From Mycolicibacterium peregrinum (lineage in GTDB: Bacteria; Actinomycetota; Actinomycetes; Mycobacteriales; Mycobacteriaceae), in NCBI RefSeq assembly GCF_001665785.1, contig NZ_LZSO01000013.1, positions 186,001 through 250,000 on the forward strand: a stretch of 64,000 nt of DNA. The letters run 5' to 3'. This document shows positions 27,309-35,921 of this stretch, piece by piece. The notes beneath the pieces are model-generated. The model had not been told where the DNA came from, did no database searches, and saw only the letters and a list, made by a program, of their open reading frames with translations. Positions within the stretch are counted from its first letter, which is position 1. Each line of letters opens with the position of its first letter. The translations under genes and the position numbers were made by a program.

Positions 27309-29554
27309 GCCTTGTCCAGGTACTCGACACGATCGGTGTTCACGAATTGCGCTGCCAACAGGTCCATCCCGGGATCATGCGGATTCTGTGCGTAACGCTG
27401 CTCGGCGAATGCCCGGGCCTCCTGGATCACTTCGAGGTGGTCCCGCAGGGACAGGAAACGCAGATTGATGGTGCGCCCGGACTGGTTGAGGCCCAGCACA
27501 TCTCCCTCGCGTCGCTCGTCGAGATCCAGATCAGCCAGGGCGAATCCGTCCAAGGTCGCCGCAACGGCCTTGATCCGTTCCCCGGCCTTGGACGTCTCCG
27601 GCAGCCGGGTGGCCAGTAGGCACAGGCTGGGGTGCTGCCCACGGCCGATCCGGCCGCGCAGTTGATGAAGCTGGCTGATGCCGAACCGGTCGGCGTCCAT
27701 CACCACCATCATCGTGGAGTTGGGCACGTCTACGCCGACCTCGATGACGGTGGTACACACCAGCACATCGATCTCGCCGGCCCTGAACAGGCCCATCACC
27801 GCGTCCTTCTCGTCGCCGGACAGCCGGCCGTGCATCAGGCCGAGCCGCAATCCGGACAGCGGGCCCGCGCTCAGCCGGTCGAAGAGGTCGACCACTGTGA
27901 CCGGCGGCGGGCCGCCGCGCCCTTCGCCCTTGTCGCCGGGCTTGTCGGACTCGTCGATGCGTGAGGCGACCACATAGGCCTGGCGCCCCGCGGCCACCTC
28001 CTCGCGGATACGGGCCCAGGCCCGGTCAAGCCAGGAAGGCTTCTGCGAGATGAAAATAGTGTTGGTGGTGATGGGTTGACGGCCCCGGGGCAGCTCGCGC
28101 AGCGTCGAGGTCTCCAGATCGCCGTACACCGTGAGTGCGACGGTGCGCGGAATCGGCGTGGCCGTCATCACCAGCAGGTGGGGCGTCAGCCCGTCACGGG
28201 CTTTGGCGCGCAACGTATCCCGCTGCTCGACCCCGAACCTGTGCTGCTCGTCGACGACCACCATGCCCAAGTTGTGAAACTCGACCGCCTCCTGCAACAG
28301 GGCGTGTGTGCCGACGACGATGCCGGCTCGCCCGGACGCCACCTCCTCGCGCACGGCACGCTTCTGTGGCGCCGTCATGGACCCGGTGAGCAGCGCGACC
28401 CCGGTTGCACCCTCGGCGCCACCGAGTTGGCCCACCATGGCCAGCGGCCCGAGCACGTCACGTATCGAGCGGGCATGTTGGGCGGCAAGCACTTCGGTGG
28501 GCGCCAGCAACGCGCACTGATAGCCCGCGTCGACCATCTGCAGCATTGCCAGGACCGACACGATGGTCTTGCCCGAGCCCACCTCGCCTTGCAACATCCG
28601 GTTCATGGGCCGCGTCGAGGCCAGTTCGTCAGAGACCACCTCCAGCACCTCGGACTGTCCGGTGGTCAGCTCGAACGGCAGCCGAGCGCGCAGCGCGGCC
28701 GCCAGTCCGTCGTCGGTTCGCGGTGCGGCAGGACCGGATTCACTCAGCTCGCTGTAGCGCCGGGCCACCAGCCCCCATTGCAGCCCGATCGCTTCGTCGT
28801 AGGTCAGCCGCTCGCTGGCACGCTCGCGCGCCGTGGTGTTCTCGGCCAGGTGGATGGCCCGCAACGCCTCATCCTCGGACATCAGATCATGTTGGCGGAC
28901 AAAGTCTTCCGGCAAAGGGTCCGGAACCGGGTCGAGCATGTCGAGGGTCTGGCGTACGCACGCGTAGATGTCCCAGCTCTGTACCTTGGCCGACGCCGGA
29001 TAGATCGGGAAGAAATCCCGCTCGAACTCGGCCAGCATCTCCTCGCCACTGGCACCCGATGCCGACGCGATGGTGGTCAGCGACTTGGTGCCGATCTGCT
29101 TGCCGGGCGGCGGATTGAGCACCAGGAAGGCGGGATGGTTCAACTGGAGGGTGTTGCGGAAGTACTTGACCTCGCCGGACAGCATCAGGCGGGTGTCCTT
29201 CTCCACCTTGTCCACCATCCAGCCGGCGTTGAAGAAGGTGGCCGTCACCGCCGGCCGATGATTCCCCAGGGCCACCCGCAGATACTTGGCCCGCCGGGTG
29301 CCGCCGGATTTGGTGCGCACGGTCGACCGCATCTCACCGATCTCCGCCTTCGTCACCACGTCGATGAAGGTGACGTGCTCACCTTCTTCCAGGTCGAGCG
29401 CCTCCCCCTCCCCACGCACCGTCATCCCGTCGCTGTACTTGCGCGGGTAATGACGCAGCAGATCGTTGACCGTGCGGAGGCCGAAATTGGCATTCAGCTT
29501 GTCCGCGTTCTTCTTTCCGATCACGAACTCGAGGCGTTCGCCGAGACCGACCAC
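27305..29554 (-). CDS. recG: ATP-dependent DNA helicase RecG
   Basis: RecG remodels stalled replication forks and branch-migrates Holliday junctions. The 749-residue protein has the N-terminal wedge/OB domain (VNDLLRHYPRKYSD), Walker A GEVGSGKT, the DEQH box VVVDEQHRFG, motif VI with HQLRGRIGRG, and the C-terminal TRG motif region. The GTG start at 29552-29554 shares one base with the TAG stop of the DAK2 gene. The downstream HNH gene overlaps, so DAK2-recG-HNH forms one operon. Confidence 0.95.
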   Translation of the reverse strand: MVGLGERLEFVIGKKNADKLNANFGLRTVNDLLRHYPRKYSDGMTVRGEGEALDLEEGEHVTFIDVVTKAEIGEMRSTVRTKSGGTRRAKYLRVALGNHRPAVTATFFNAGWMVDKVEKDTRLMLSGEVKYFRNTLQLNHPAFLVLNPPPGKQIGTKSLTTIASASGASGEEMLAEFERDFFPIYPASAKVQSWDIYACVRQTLDMLDPVPDPLPEDFVRQHDLMSEDEALRAIHLAENTTARERASERLTYDEAIGLQWGLVARRYSELSESGPAAPRTDDGLAAALRARLPFELTTGQSEVLEVVSDELASTRPMNRMLQGEVGSGKTIVSVLAMLQMVDAGYQCALLAPTEVLAAQHARSIRDVLGPLAMVGQLGGAEGATGVALLTGSMTAPQKRAVREEVASGRAGIVVGTHALLQEAVEFHNLGMVVVDEQHRFGVEQRDTLRAKARDGLTPHLLVMTATPIPRTVALTVYGDLETSTLRELPRGRQPITTNTIFISQKPSWLDRAWARIREEVAAGRQAYVVASRIDESDKPGDKGEGRGGPPPVTVVDLFDRLSAGPLSGLRLGLMHGRLSGDEKDAVMGLFRAGEIDVLVCTTVIEVGVDVPNSTMMVVMDADRFGISQLHQLRGRIGRGQHPSLCLLATRLPETSKAGERIKAVAATLDGFALADLDLDERREGDVLGLNQSGRTINLRFLSLRDHLEVIQEARAFAEQRYAQNPHDPGMDLLAAQFVNTDRVEYLDKA

Positions 29555-31179
29555 TACTCCACCCCGATCAGCAGGGCATCACCGCGGTGGCCCGTGTGAT
29601 ACGTCACCAACTCCGCGCCGAGGTGCGCGCGGTGGACGTGGGCCTCCAGCGCCTTCCCGACCTCATCGTCCACACCGTCGCCGGTCAGCACCGTGATCAG
29701 CTCTCCGCCCGCCACCATCATCAGATCGATCAACCCTGCGGCTGCGGAGGTGAGATCGGAACCGACGATCAGGACCTCGTCGCCGGCGATGCCGAGCCCG
29801 TCACCCGGCTTGCAGGTGCCCGCCCAGGTCAACGCCTCCTCGGTGGCGATCCGCACCGCACCGTGCCGCGCCCCCGCAGCGGCACGCGCCATGGTGTACC
29901 CGTCGTCGACGGCTTGCCGTCCCTCGTCGTGGACGGCCAGCGCGGCCAATCCCTGCACCATCGAACCGGCCGGCACCGGCACCACGTCGATGCCCCAACC
30001 GATCGCGGCGGTGCAGCCCGCCACCAGCTCCTCGGCGGCGACATACCCGTTGGGCAACACCATGACCTGGGCCGCCCCCACATCGATCAGGGCACGCAAC
30101 AGCTGCTGGGCATTGATCGGCTCGCCTGCTTCGGGCCGCAACACCTGCGCACCCTCACCGGCGAACAGCTCGACACCGCCGTCCCCGTCCACAACGGCGA
30201 GCACAGCCCGCTCGCGGGTCCATCCACCGGCAGGCCTGGCGCCCGCAGCGACGGTCAGCGCGGTGATCTGGATGCGGGTCAGCGACCCCACCGCCAGTCC
30301 GGCCTCGACCGCTGCGCCGGCATCGTCGAGATGGACGTGCACCGAGTACTGATCGCTGCCGGAGGTGGCGATGGCGACCGATTCACCCATCTGTTCCAAC
30401 GCTGCCCGCAGCCCCTCGACAGCAGGCGCGCCGCACCCACTCAGGAGATACATCACCTCGAACTGCGGTGGTGCCGCCACGGCCGCCAGCGCCACCTGCG
30501 GCGAGGCCGGGGTGTAGACCGGCCGGCGCGGCGCGTGTCCGGCCAGGGTGGTTGTCATCGCGTCGAGCAACACGAGCAGGCCCCGACCTCCGGAATCGAC
30601 CACGCCGGCCTTGGCGAGCACATCGAGCTGTTCCGGAGTGCGGTCGAGGGCTGACGATGCGGCCTCGCCGGCAGCGGCCGCCACATCGGCGACGTCGCCG
30701 CCGGTAGCCGCGCAGTGCTCGCCGGCCTCGGCGGCCGCCTGCAGCACGGACACGATGGTCCCCGGCACGGGCTCACCCATCGAGGTGACGGCCAGGGCGG
30801 CGGCGTGGCGCAGCGCCGCCCCGAACAGCGCGCCGTCCACCGCGGAGAGGTCACCGTCACGCTGGGCCGCCGCGGTGGTGATGACCTCGGCCAGGCCGAG
30901 CAGAATCTGCGACAGGATCACCCCGGAATTGCCGCGGGCCCCCTGCAGCGCTCCGGCCGCCAACGCGCTCGCAATTGCCGTGATGTCGGCATCGGCCGGC
31001 TCGCCGTCGACGTGCGCCCACGCCGAACGCATCGTGAACAGCATGTTTGTGCCGGTATCGGCATCAGCCACCGGGAACACGTTGAGCCGGTTGATCTCGT
31101 CGGTGTGGACGATCAGCTCATCGACGGCGGTATGGGCCCAGGCCCGCAGAGCGGGGGCATCCAGCCGCCGAGCCGACAT
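29554..31179 (-). CDS. DAK2-domain protein, FakA-like fatty acid kinase ATPase subunit
   Basis: This 541-residue protein has an N-terminal DhaL/DAK2 domain with NRLNVFPVADADTGTNM (the Mg/ATP aspartates are conserved) and GARGNSGVILSQ, then a FakA-type C domain. In Firmicutes FakA phosphorylates fatty acids bound to FakB. The substrate in mycobacteria is not established. ATG 31177-31179 has GGAGGT 3 bases upstream. The gene leads the DAK2-recG-HNH cluster (Rv2974c order) and is divergent from rpmB. No FakB/DegV gene is nearby. Confidence 0.85.
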   Translation of the reverse strand: MSARRLDAPALRAWAHTAVDELIVHTDEINRLNVFPVADADTGTNMLFTMRSAWAHVDGEPADADITAIASALAAGALQGARGNSGVILSQILLGLAEVITTAAAQRDGDLSAVDGALFGAALRHAAALAVTSMGEPVPGTIVSVLQAAAEAGEHCAATGGDVADVAAAAGEAASSALDRTPEQLDVLAKAGVVDSGGRGLLVLLDAMTTTLAGHAPRRPVYTPASPQVALAAVAAPPQFEVMYLLSGCGAPAVEGLRAALEQMGESVAIATSGSDQYSVHVHLDDAGAAVEAGLAVGSLTRIQITALTVAAGARPAGGWTRERAVLAVVDGDGGVELFAGEGAQVLRPEAGEPINAQQLLRALIDVGAAQVMVLPNGYVAAEELVAGCTAAIGWGIDVVPVPAGSMVQGLAALAVHDEGRQAVDDGYTMARAAAGARHGAVRIATEEALTWAGTCKPGDGLGIAGDEVLIVGSDLTSAAAGLIDLMMVAGGELITVLTGDGVDDEVGKALEAHVHRAHLGAELVTYHTGHRGDALLIGVE

Positions 31180-31337
31180 CGGACCTCCCAATCCCGAATC
31201 AGATCCCCGCCGAAACCCGGTGCGATCCCCCGTGCGGCGCGGTATCGCCGTGGTCACCAGCCTATCCAGTGACAGCGACAAACCCGATCAGAGCATCGCC
31301 GGCTGTGGACAACCTGGAACCGTGTTCACGAGCCGTT

Positions 31338-31366
31338 TTGGCGATCCTCTGGCCTCCCGGTATTCT
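31338..31366 (+). promoter_or_regulatory. SigA-type promoter of rpmB
   Basis: TTGGCG (31338-31343), a 17-bp spacer and TATTCT (31361-31366) lie about 80 bp before the rpmB ATG. Each hexamer matches the vegetative consensus at four of six positions. Confidence 0.5.
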
Positions 31367-31447
31367 GATCAGGTTGTCGGGTCGAGCCCCGCCGTTTGCG
31401 GCGAGCGGGCCCAGCCCCCCAAGTACTGATTTCGAGGAGTTGTTGAT

Positions 31448-31642
31448 ATGGCTGCCGTGTGCGATATCTGCGGAAAGGCCCCGGGCTTCGGCAAGTCGGT
31501 GTCGCACTCGCATCGGCGGACCAGCCGGCGCTGGGATCCGAACATCCAGTCGGTGCGTGCCGTGGCGCGTCCGGGTGGCAACAAGCAGCGCGTGAACGCC
31601 TGCACCTCCTGCATCAAGGCCGGCAAGGTCTCGCGCGGCTAG
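31448..31642 (+). CDS. rpmB: 50S ribosomal protein L28, zinc-binding (C+) form
   Basis: This 64-residue L28 has [28 protein letters not shown] at the N terminus and the C-terminal motif [10 protein letters not shown]. Two CxxC pairs (Cys5/Cys8 and Cys52/Cys55) make it the zinc-containing form rather than the Zur-controlled C- paralog. GAGGAG lies 8 bases before ATG 31448. A SigA-like promoter precedes it and a hairpin with a T-rich tail follows. Confidence 0.95.
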   Translation: MAAVCDICGKAPGFGKSVSHSHRRTSRRWDPNIQSVRAVARPGGNKQRVNACTSCIKAGKVSRG

Positions 31643-31645
31643 TCA

Positions 31646-31679
31646 CGCGCGCCTGATTCGGTGCGCGACGCTGTTGTTT
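31646..31679 (+). terminator. rpmB terminator
   Basis: CGCGCGCC (31646-31653) pairs with GGTGCGCG (31660-31667), one G-U wobble, 6-base loop, followed by the T-rich tail TGTTGTTT (31672-31679). It starts 4 bp after the rpmB stop. Confidence 0.65.
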
Positions 31680-31712
31680 ATCTGAGGACGCGGCAGGGTA
31701 ACTCCTGTCGTC

Positions 31713-32093
31713 ATGACCTCTTGTCGCGCATCGCGCTCACCGCTCTGTGCATTTGCGGCCGCAGTCGCGGCCGGTCTCGTGCTGTCCGCGTGCGGCGGCA
31801 CCAGTTCCGATGGCAACACCACCTCGGAGACCTCCACGACGACGGAGGCTCCGGTGACCTCGGAGGGTCCGGCGACCCATACCGAGACCACTGTCATCGA
31901 AACTCCGATATCGCCTGCACCTGCATCACCGTCGGCTGAGATGCCCGCTCCTCCGGGCAACGGCGGCGGGGACGGCGACATGACGGTCCAGATTCCCTCA
32001 CCGGGTATCCCCTCGCCCCCGCCGATCCCGGCGCCGCCGGCAATCCCCGCGCCGCCGGCAATCCCCGCGCCGCCGGCAATCCCCATGCCCTGA
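31713..32093 (+). CDS. Small proline-rich lipoprotein
   Basis: This 126-residue exported protein has a type II signal peptide with lipobox LSAC (Cys27). A Ser/Thr/Glu-rich stretch follows, then a Pro/Ile/Ala-rich C terminus with three exact repeats of the PAIPAP type, encoded by an 18-bp DNA repeat. No domain is recognisable; it may be a cell-wall-spanning spacer protein. The stop codon lies in a palindrome shared with the convergent ung gene. Confidence 0.7.
   Translation: MTSCRASRSPLCAFAAAVAAGLVLSACGGTSSDGNTTSETSTTTEAPVTSEGPATHTETTVIETPISPAPASPSAEMPAPPGNGGGDGDMTVQIPSPGIPSPPPIPAPPAIPAPPAIPAPPAIPMP
32031..32084 (+). repeat. Three perfect 18-bp tandem repeats in the lipoprotein gene
   Basis: The unit GCGCCGCCGGCAATCCCC occurs three times (32031, 32049, 32067) without mismatch and encodes repeated Ala-Pro-Pro-Ala-Ile-Pro. 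It is a candidate variable-number repeat. Confidence 0.9.
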
Positions 32094-32105
32094 CCAGGTC
32101 AGGGC
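32087..32105. terminator. Convergent hairpin containing both stop codons (lipoprotein and ung)
   Basis: Arms GCCCTGA and TCAGGGC (32087-32093, 32099-32105) surround the loop CCAGG. The TGA of the lipoprotein gene ends the left arm and the ung stop begins the right arm, so the same palindrome ends both genes. Confidence 0.6.
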
Positions 32106-32782
32106 AGCCGCCAGTCGATCGGTTCGGCGCCTTTCTGCTGCAGCAGTTCGTTGGCCCGACTGAACGGGCGTGACCCGAAGAATCCCCGCGACGCCGACAG
32201 CGGCGACGGGTGCGGCGATTCGATCGTCGCGCAGTCGCCTTCGGCCAGGAGCGGTTTGAGCGTCGAGGCATCACGACCCCACAACACTGCCACCATCGGC
32301 TGCTCGCGTGCGACGAGCGCCCGGATCGCGCATTCCGTCACCGCTTCCCAGCCCTTGCCCCGGTGCGAGGCCGGAGTCCCCGGCGACACCGTCAGCACCC
32401 TGTTGAGCAGCATCACGCCCTGCTGCGCCCATGGGGTGAGGTCACCGTTGGCCGGCTGCGGATAGCCCAGATCCTCGGAATACTCGCTGAAGATGTTCGA
32501 CAGGCTGCGAGGCAGCGGACGGACATCGGCGCCCACCGAGAAACTGAGACCGACAGCATGCCCCGGCGTCGGGTAGGGGTCCTGACCGACGATCAGCACG
32601 CGTACCTGGTCGAAGGGAAAGGTGAAGGCGCGCAGAACATTCTGGCCCGAAGGCAGATACCGTCTGCCTTCGGTGAGCTCGTCGCGGAGGAACTCCCCCA
32701 TCTGCGCGACCTGCGTTTCCACCGGCGCGAGCGCGCGGGCCCATCCGTCCTCGACAAGTTCATTCAGGGGGCGTGGAGTCAC
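32099..32782 (-). CDS. ung: Uracil-DNA glycosylase
   Basis: Family 1 UDG excises uracil from DNA. The 227-residue product has the water-activating loop [18 protein letters not shown] and the minor-groove loop [18 protein letters not shown], plus LLNRVLTV and GRDAS-type strands. The start is GTG 32780-32782. It lies 24 bp after thiL on the same strand, the Rv2977c-Rv2976c order. Confidence 0.95.
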   Translation of the reverse strand: MTPRPLNELVEDGWARALAPVETQVAQMGEFLRDELTEGRRYLPSGQNVLRAFTFPFDQVRVLIVGQDPYPTPGHAVGLSFSVGADVRPLPRSLSNIFSEYSEDLGYPQPANGDLTPWAQQGVMLLNRVLTVSPGTPASHRGKGWEAVTECAIRALVAREQPMVAVLWGRDASTLKPLLAEGDCATIESPHPSPLSASRGFFGSRPFSRANELLQQKGAEPIDWRLP

Positions 32783-32806
32783 GGAAAGCCAACTTAGCGT
32801 GAGCCG

Positions 32807-33799
32807 TCAGTCGAACGACTGCCATCCCGCGTTTCCAGCCCACGGCGCGCCGTCGACGAGCACCCTGGCCGGTCCTTCCGACACCCGCCCGACCGCACGC
32901 CAGCCGGGTGGCAGCGCACCGGGGAAAGTCGCGGCCAGCGCGTGGTCCTCACCACCGCCGAGCACCCACTCCCACGGGTCCGCTCCCACCGCCGTGGCGG
33001 CATCGGTGACCGCGAGCCGATCGGCGTCGAGAAGGCCGCGGTCCAGGTCGATGCCGACGCCGGAAGCCGTCGCGATATGGCCCAGGTCGGCGAGCAGGCC
33101 GTCGGAGACATCGGTCATCGCGGTGGCCCCGGCGTCGGCCGCGCGGGCGCCCTGGCCGTACGGCGGGTGCGGGGTCAGGTGGCGCTGCCGCAACTCGGCG
33201 AAGCCGTCCTGTCCTTCGATGCCGCGCTTCCGCAGCGCGAAGCCCGCTGCCGAGCGGCCCAGGTCACCCGCCACCGCGACGGTGTCGCCGACTCGGGCGC
33301 CGCTGCGGCGCACCGGTTCCCGGCCGCCGAGATCACCGAGCACCGTGACAGATATCACCCACAGCGGGGCACTGACCAGATCTCCACCGGCAATGCTGGC
33401 ACCCAGCACACGTGCCTCAGCCCACAATCCGTCGGACAGTTCCTTCGCCGCCGTGACGGGAGTGTCGGACGGTGCTCCGAATGCCACCACGAATGCGGTG
33501 GCCCGCCCGCCCATCGCCTCGATGTCGGAGGCGTTCTGAGCGATGGCTTTTCGCCCGATATCGTGCGGCGTCGACCAGTCGAGCCGAAAGTGGCGGTCCT
33601 GCACCAGCATGTCGGTGGAGACCACGGCGCGCCCGTCGGACACCGTCACCACGGCGGCATCGTCACCAGGGCCCAGCGTCACGGACTCGGCTTGCGCGCG
33701 GCCGGCCACCAGACGATCGATGACGACGAATTCCCCGGCGGACGCCAGGGTGGCGCCGTCGTCGTCACCGGGATCGTCGCCGATTGTCTTGCCGGTCAT
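32807..33799 (-). CDS. thiL: Thiamine-monophosphate kinase
   Basis: ThiL phosphorylates thiamine monophosphate to thiamine pyrophosphate, the last step of cofactor synthesis. The 330-residue protein has the PurM/AIR-synthase fold motifs: GPGDDAAVV, STDMLVQDRHFRLDW, QNASDIEAMGG, GDTVAVAGDLGRSAAG, MTDVSDGLLADLGHIA and GGGEDHALAAT. ATG 33797-33799. It is divergent from the small AsnC-type gene and followed by ung. Confidence 0.94.
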   Translation of the reverse strand: MTGKTIGDDPGDDDGATLASAGEFVVIDRLVAGRAQAESVTLGPGDDAAVVTVSDGRAVVSTDMLVQDRHFRLDWSTPHDIGRKAIAQNASDIEAMGGRATAFVVAFGAPSDTPVTAAKELSDGLWAEARVLGASIAGGDLVSAPLWVISVTVLGDLGGREPVRRSGARVGDTVAVAGDLGRSAAGFALRKRGIEGQDGFAELRQRHLTPHPPYGQGARAADAGATAMTDVSDGLLADLGHIATASGVGIDLDRGLLDADRLAVTDAATAVGADPWEWVLGGGEDHALAATFPGALPPGWRAVGRVSEGPARVLVDGAPWAGNAGWQSFD

Positions 33800-33907
33800 G
33801 TCGCCTCCTGCCGGTCGGCCGCCGCGCCGGAAGAAACCGGACCCGACCTGCGGTACGTTTGGTGCCTGCGGCCAGCAGTTTATGCAGCGAGATCAAGGAG
33901 ACAGCCG

Positions 33908-34150
33908 GTGGTAGAGGCTTACGTGCTGATCCAGACAGAGGTGGGCCGCGCCGAAGTCGTCGCCAAACAGCTCGCCGGCCTGCCGGGTGTGGTCTCCGCG
34001 GAATACGTGACCGGGCCCTATGACGTGGTCTTGCGGCTCAGTGCCGACACCTTGGCCGAGCTGCAGTCCGACGTGGTGCCTGCGGTGCAGCAGGTACCCG
34101 GAATAACCCGGACCCTGACCTGCCCGATCGCCGACGCCGGCCGGCCATAG
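33908..34150 (+). CDS. Stand-alone Lrp/AsnC ligand-binding (RAM) domain protein
   Basis: This 80-residue protein is only the C-terminal RAM domain of Lrp/AsnC regulators (VEAYVLIQTEVGRAEVV, GVVSAEYVTGPYDVVLRL), with no helix-turn-helix. GTG 33908 has AAGGAGA 7 bases upstream. Such proteins may modulate full-length Lrp proteins by mixed oligomers or sense amino acids directly; both ideas are inference. It is 10 bp upstream of the DUF3515 gene, with which it is probably co-transcribed. Confidence 0.82.
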   Translation: MVEAYVLIQTEVGRAEVVAKQLAGLPGVVSAEYVTGPYDVVLRLSADTLAELQSDVVPAVQQVPGITRTLTCPIADAGRP

Positions 34151-34160
34151 AGTTGGTGGT

Positions 34161-34724
34161 GTGACCGACTCGCCCGCCGCCGACGGACCGCCCCGCACCC
34201 TGCTGATCGCAGCGGTCGTCGTTGCGGTCTCGGTGCTGATCACCGTCCTCGGTATCGCGGCGTCCCGGCAACGCTCACCCGAGCAGCAACCCGTCGCCAT
34301 TCCGTCGATACCGGCACCGCAGGCCGACAGCCAGCAGTGCCACGACCTCCTGAACGCGCTACCCCAGCAGCTCGGCGATTTCCGTCGTGCCCCGACGGTG
34401 GACCCCACCCCGCCGGGTACCGCGGCCTGGCGTGCCGAGCCCGACACCGAACCGGTCGTCCTGCGTTGTGGGCTGGAGCGTCCCACCGATTTCGTCGTCG
34501 GCACGCCCCTGCAGGTGGTCGACGAGATCCAGTGGTTCCGAGTGGGCGAATCGGGACCGGCCACCGATGATCAGGGCCGCAGCACCTGGTACGCGGTCGA
34601 CCGCCCGGTGTACGTCGCGCTGACCCTGCCCGCCGGGTCGGGGCCGACACCCATTCAGCAGATCTCAGGTCAGATCGCCCGCACCATGTCCGCGCAGGAG
34701 CCGGCACCGGCTCCGGCGCGCTGA
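34161..34724 (+). CDS. DUF3515-family membrane or exported protein
   Basis: This 187-residue actinobacterial protein has one N-terminal helix (about 13-35) and an extracytoplasmic domain with QQCHDLLNALPQQLGDFRR (Cys about 60) and VVLRCGLERP (second Cys about 103), then WFRVGE and WYAVDRPVYVALTLP. It matches the Rv2980 position next to ddl. GTG start 34161. Function unknown. The stop codon lies in a palindrome with the ddl stop. Confidence 0.82.
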   Translation: MTDSPAADGPPRTLLIAAVVVAVSVLITVLGIAASRQRSPEQQPVAIPSIPAPQADSQQCHDLLNALPQQLGDFRRAPTVDPTPPGTAAWRAEPDTEPVVLRCGLERPTDFVVGTPLQVVDEIQWFRVGESGPATDDQGRSTWYAVDRPVYVALTLPAGSGPTPIQQISGQIARTMSAQEPAPAPAR

Positions 34725-34733
34725 GGTCAGCGC
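34718..34733. terminator. Convergent palindrome containing both stop codons (DUF3515 and ddl)
   Basis: GCGCTGA, GG, TCAGCGC is a perfect 16-bp palindrome. TGA ends the plus-strand gene (34722-34724) and TCA is the ddl stop read on the other strand (34727-34729). Confidence 0.5.
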
Positions 34734-35860
34734 AGACCGGTCCCGCGCGCCAGCGCCGTCTCGACCATCGCGGTCAGCAATGTCGGGTAGTCGACACCGC
34801 TGGCCGCCCACATCCGCGGGAACATCGAGATGGTGGTGAACCCCGGCATCGTGTTGATCTCGTTGATCACCGGGCCGTCGTCGGTCAGGAAGAAGTCGAC
34901 GCGGGCCAACCCCTGGCAGTCGATCGCGGTGAAGGCACGCACCGCCAACCGGCGTACCTCGTCGGAGATGTCGTCGTCGACCTTGGCCGGTACATCCAAT
35001 TCGGCTGCGTCGACGAGGTATTTGGTGGCGAAGTCGTAGAAGCCGTCCTCGCGTCCGCGCACGCCGGCCACCCGGATCTCGCCCACGGTGCTCGCCTCGA
35101 TGCTGCCGTCGGGGAATTCGAGTACACCGCATTCCAGTTCGCGGCCAGGAATCGCGGCCTCGACGATGACCTTGGGGTCGTGGCGCCGCGCGAGTTCGAT
35201 CGCCGCGGGCAGCTCATCCCATGCCGAGACCCGACTGACGCCGATCGAGGAGCCACCCCGAGAAGGCTTGACGAACACCGGCAGGCCGAGGCGCTCGCGG
35301 TCCTCCAGATCGAGGGTCGGAACTGAACCGTCGGGTCTGGGGCGCAGCACCACGAAGTCGCCGATCGGCAGCCCCTCGGCGACGAGCAGCTTCTTGGTGA
35401 ACTCCTTGTCCATACCGGCTGCGCTGGACAGCACACCGGAGCCCACGTACGGAATCCCGGCCAACTCCAGCAGTCCCTGGATGGTGCCGTCCTCGCCGTA
35501 CGGGCCGTGCAGCACCGGGAAGACCACATCGACGGCGGCCAGCAGCTCACCGGGACCGTTGCTCAGCGCCAGCAGCTGGCCACTGCGGTTCGGGGCGGCA
35601 GGCAGCGCGAGCTCGGTACCGGACGTCTCGGTCACCTCGGGCAGCCTGCCGTCGGTGATCGCGAGGGTCTCGGGGCTTCCGTCGGTCAACATCCACGAAC
35701 CGTCGGGGGTGATCCCGACGGCGACGACCTCGAACCGCTCCGGGTCGAGGTTGCGCAGGATGCTGCCTGCCGATACGCAGGAAATCGCGTGCTCAGAGCT
35801 ACGCCCGCCGTAGACGACGGCGACGCGGGTGCGGGATCCGGTCTGGTTGCGGGCTGTCAC
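34727..35860 (-). CDS. ddl: D-alanine--D-alanine ligase
   Basis: This ATP-grasp ligase makes D-Ala-D-Ala for peptidoglycan and is the target of D-cycloserine. The 377-residue product has [41 protein letters not shown], the ATP-grasp residues [18 protein letters not shown], and the C-terminal [23 protein letters not shown] with the Mg-binding Asn/Glu. The start is GTG 35858-35860. It follows gpsA and the PLP-enzyme gene on the same strand (gap 61 bp). Confidence 0.95.
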   Translation of the reverse strand: MTARNQTGSRTRVAVVYGGRSSEHAISCVSAGSILRNLDPERFEVVAVGITPDGSWMLTDGSPETLAITDGRLPEVTETSGTELALPAAPNRSGQLLALSNGPGELLAAVDVVFPVLHGPYGEDGTIQGLLELAGIPYVGSGVLSSAAGMDKEFTKKLLVAEGLPIGDFVVLRPRPDGSVPTLDLEDRERLGLPVFVKPSRGGSSIGVSRVSAWDELPAAIELARRHDPKVIVEAAIPGRELECGVLEFPDGSIEASTVGEIRVAGVRGREDGFYDFATKYLVDAAELDVPAKVDDDISDEVRRLAVRAFTAIDCQGLARVDFFLTDDGPVINEINTMPGFTTISMFPRMWAASGVDYPTLLTAMVETALARGTGLR

Positions 35861-35921
35861 AACCTAGAGAGGCTACCGTCCCGGCCCGGACCTGCCGTCC
35901 GGCGCATCCCGACCTGGGCAT

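Noticed and set aside
28076..29599. Plus-strand open frame of 507 codons opposite recG
   Set aside because: RecG motifs are complete on the other strand; this frame has no recognisable feature.
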